Assembly (NCBI RefSeq): GCF_002735925.1
Contig: NZ_PEDL01000021.1
Location: 1-46,513, forward strand
Direction: 5' to 3'
Length of the DNA stretch: 46,513 nucleotides
Source of the DNA: Sporanaerobium hydrogeniformans
GTDB lineage: Bacteria; Bacillota; Clostridia; Lachnospirales; Cellulosilyticaceae
The position numbers were made by a program, and so were the translations under genes. How positions within the stretch are numbered: position 1 is the stretch's first letter; each line of letters starts with the position of its first letter. The notes under the pieces were generated by a model. It saw nothing but the letters and a program-made list of their open reading frames with translations. It did not search any database and was not told the DNA's origin. Shown here piece by piece: positions 46,213 through 46,513 of this stretch.

Positions 46213-46513
46213 TTTAGGTCAAACCCTCGAACCGTTAGTACTTAGTACCTACATGCATTACTGCACTTACAGCCTAAGCCTATCTACCTCATAGTCTCTA
46301 AGGGGTCTTACTTCCTTTCGGAATGGGAAGTCTTATCTTGAGGGGGGCTTCACGCTTAGATGCCTTCAGCGTTTATCCCTTCCAGACTTGGCTTCTCTGC
46401 TATGCCATTGGTATGACAACAGATGCACCAGTGGTCCGTTCATCCCGGTCCTCTCGTACTAAGGACAACTCCTCTCAAACTTCCTGCGCCCACGACGGAT
46501 AGGGACCGAACTG
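46213..46513 (-). rRNA. 23S rRNA, 3' end (partial)
   Basis: The reverse complement contains highly conserved 23S domain VI sequence: the sarcin-ricin loop (TAGTACGAGAGGACCG), the GGTCCCTATCCGTCGTGGGC region, and a 3' terminal segment ending near GGGTTTGACCTAAAAT. The gene runs off the right edge, so only about the last 300 nt are present. The exact 3' end (about 46213) is estimated. No 5S gene follows before the terminator. Confidence 0.95.

Noticed and set aside
1-46513. tRNA genes, CRISPR arrays, prophage genes and toxin-antitoxin pairs
   Set aside because: I looked for these and found nothing supportable anywhere in the window.

Overview
The window is low-GC Firmicutes DNA. Clostridial-type genes, strong AGGAGG-like ribosome binding sites and a large secreted glycosidase ending in a copper-amine-oxidase-N surface domain suggest a Lachnospirales or Clostridia member, possibly Cellulosilyticum-like. 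The species assignment is inference. Almost everything is on the minus strand; the exceptions are a structured-RNA candidate at the left edge and one AraC-family regulator at the right. The right edge is the 3' end of a 23S rRNA gene on the minus strand.

Layout by region. (1) Positions 1-300 hold a highly structured, non-coding sequence that looks like a folded RNA. (2) 453-12091 is a glycan-responsive unit in the order histidine kinase, AraC-type response regulator, membrane-anchored solute-binding protein, and a 2091-residue double GH2 glycosidase. (3) 12470-14533 is a chemoreceptor. (4) 14905-20115 holds a GH31 glycosidase, an atypical UROD-family protein, and a MATE exporter preceded by a probable guanidine-IV (mepA-motif) riboswitch.

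(5) 20185-31830 is an L-ascorbate (ula-type) utilisation region in four transcription units. It encodes PTS components UlaA, UlaB and UlaC, the lactonase UlaG, and the epimerases UlaE and UlaF. It also has its own PTS Enzyme I and HPr, a DeoR-family regulator, a HAD phosphatase, a cytosolic propeller-like protein and a UROD-family protein. All four promoters carry an exact or near-exact TTATATGAAC element. No UlaD decarboxylase is present.

(6) 32074-46027 is a co-oriented cluster that I consider the most interesting system here. It combines a cobalamin-binding corrinoid protein and a corrinoid-activating Fe-S ATPase fused to a MetH-activation-like domain. It adds an SBP/kinase/response-regulator sensing triad, an RbsABC-type sugar importer, a UROD-family methyltransferase with an intact HxCG metal motif, and a rhamnose-mutarotase-family protein. 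A divergent AraC regulator with a PocR sensor domain faces it. I infer a corrinoid-dependent pathway that imports and demethylates an O-methylated sugar or glycoside. No tetrahydrofolate-side methyltransferase (MtrH/MeTr type) is in the window. Three divergent UROD-family proteins lie within 16 kb, with HSCG, HTDG and LIKG at the metal-binding position, so the family has diversified locally.
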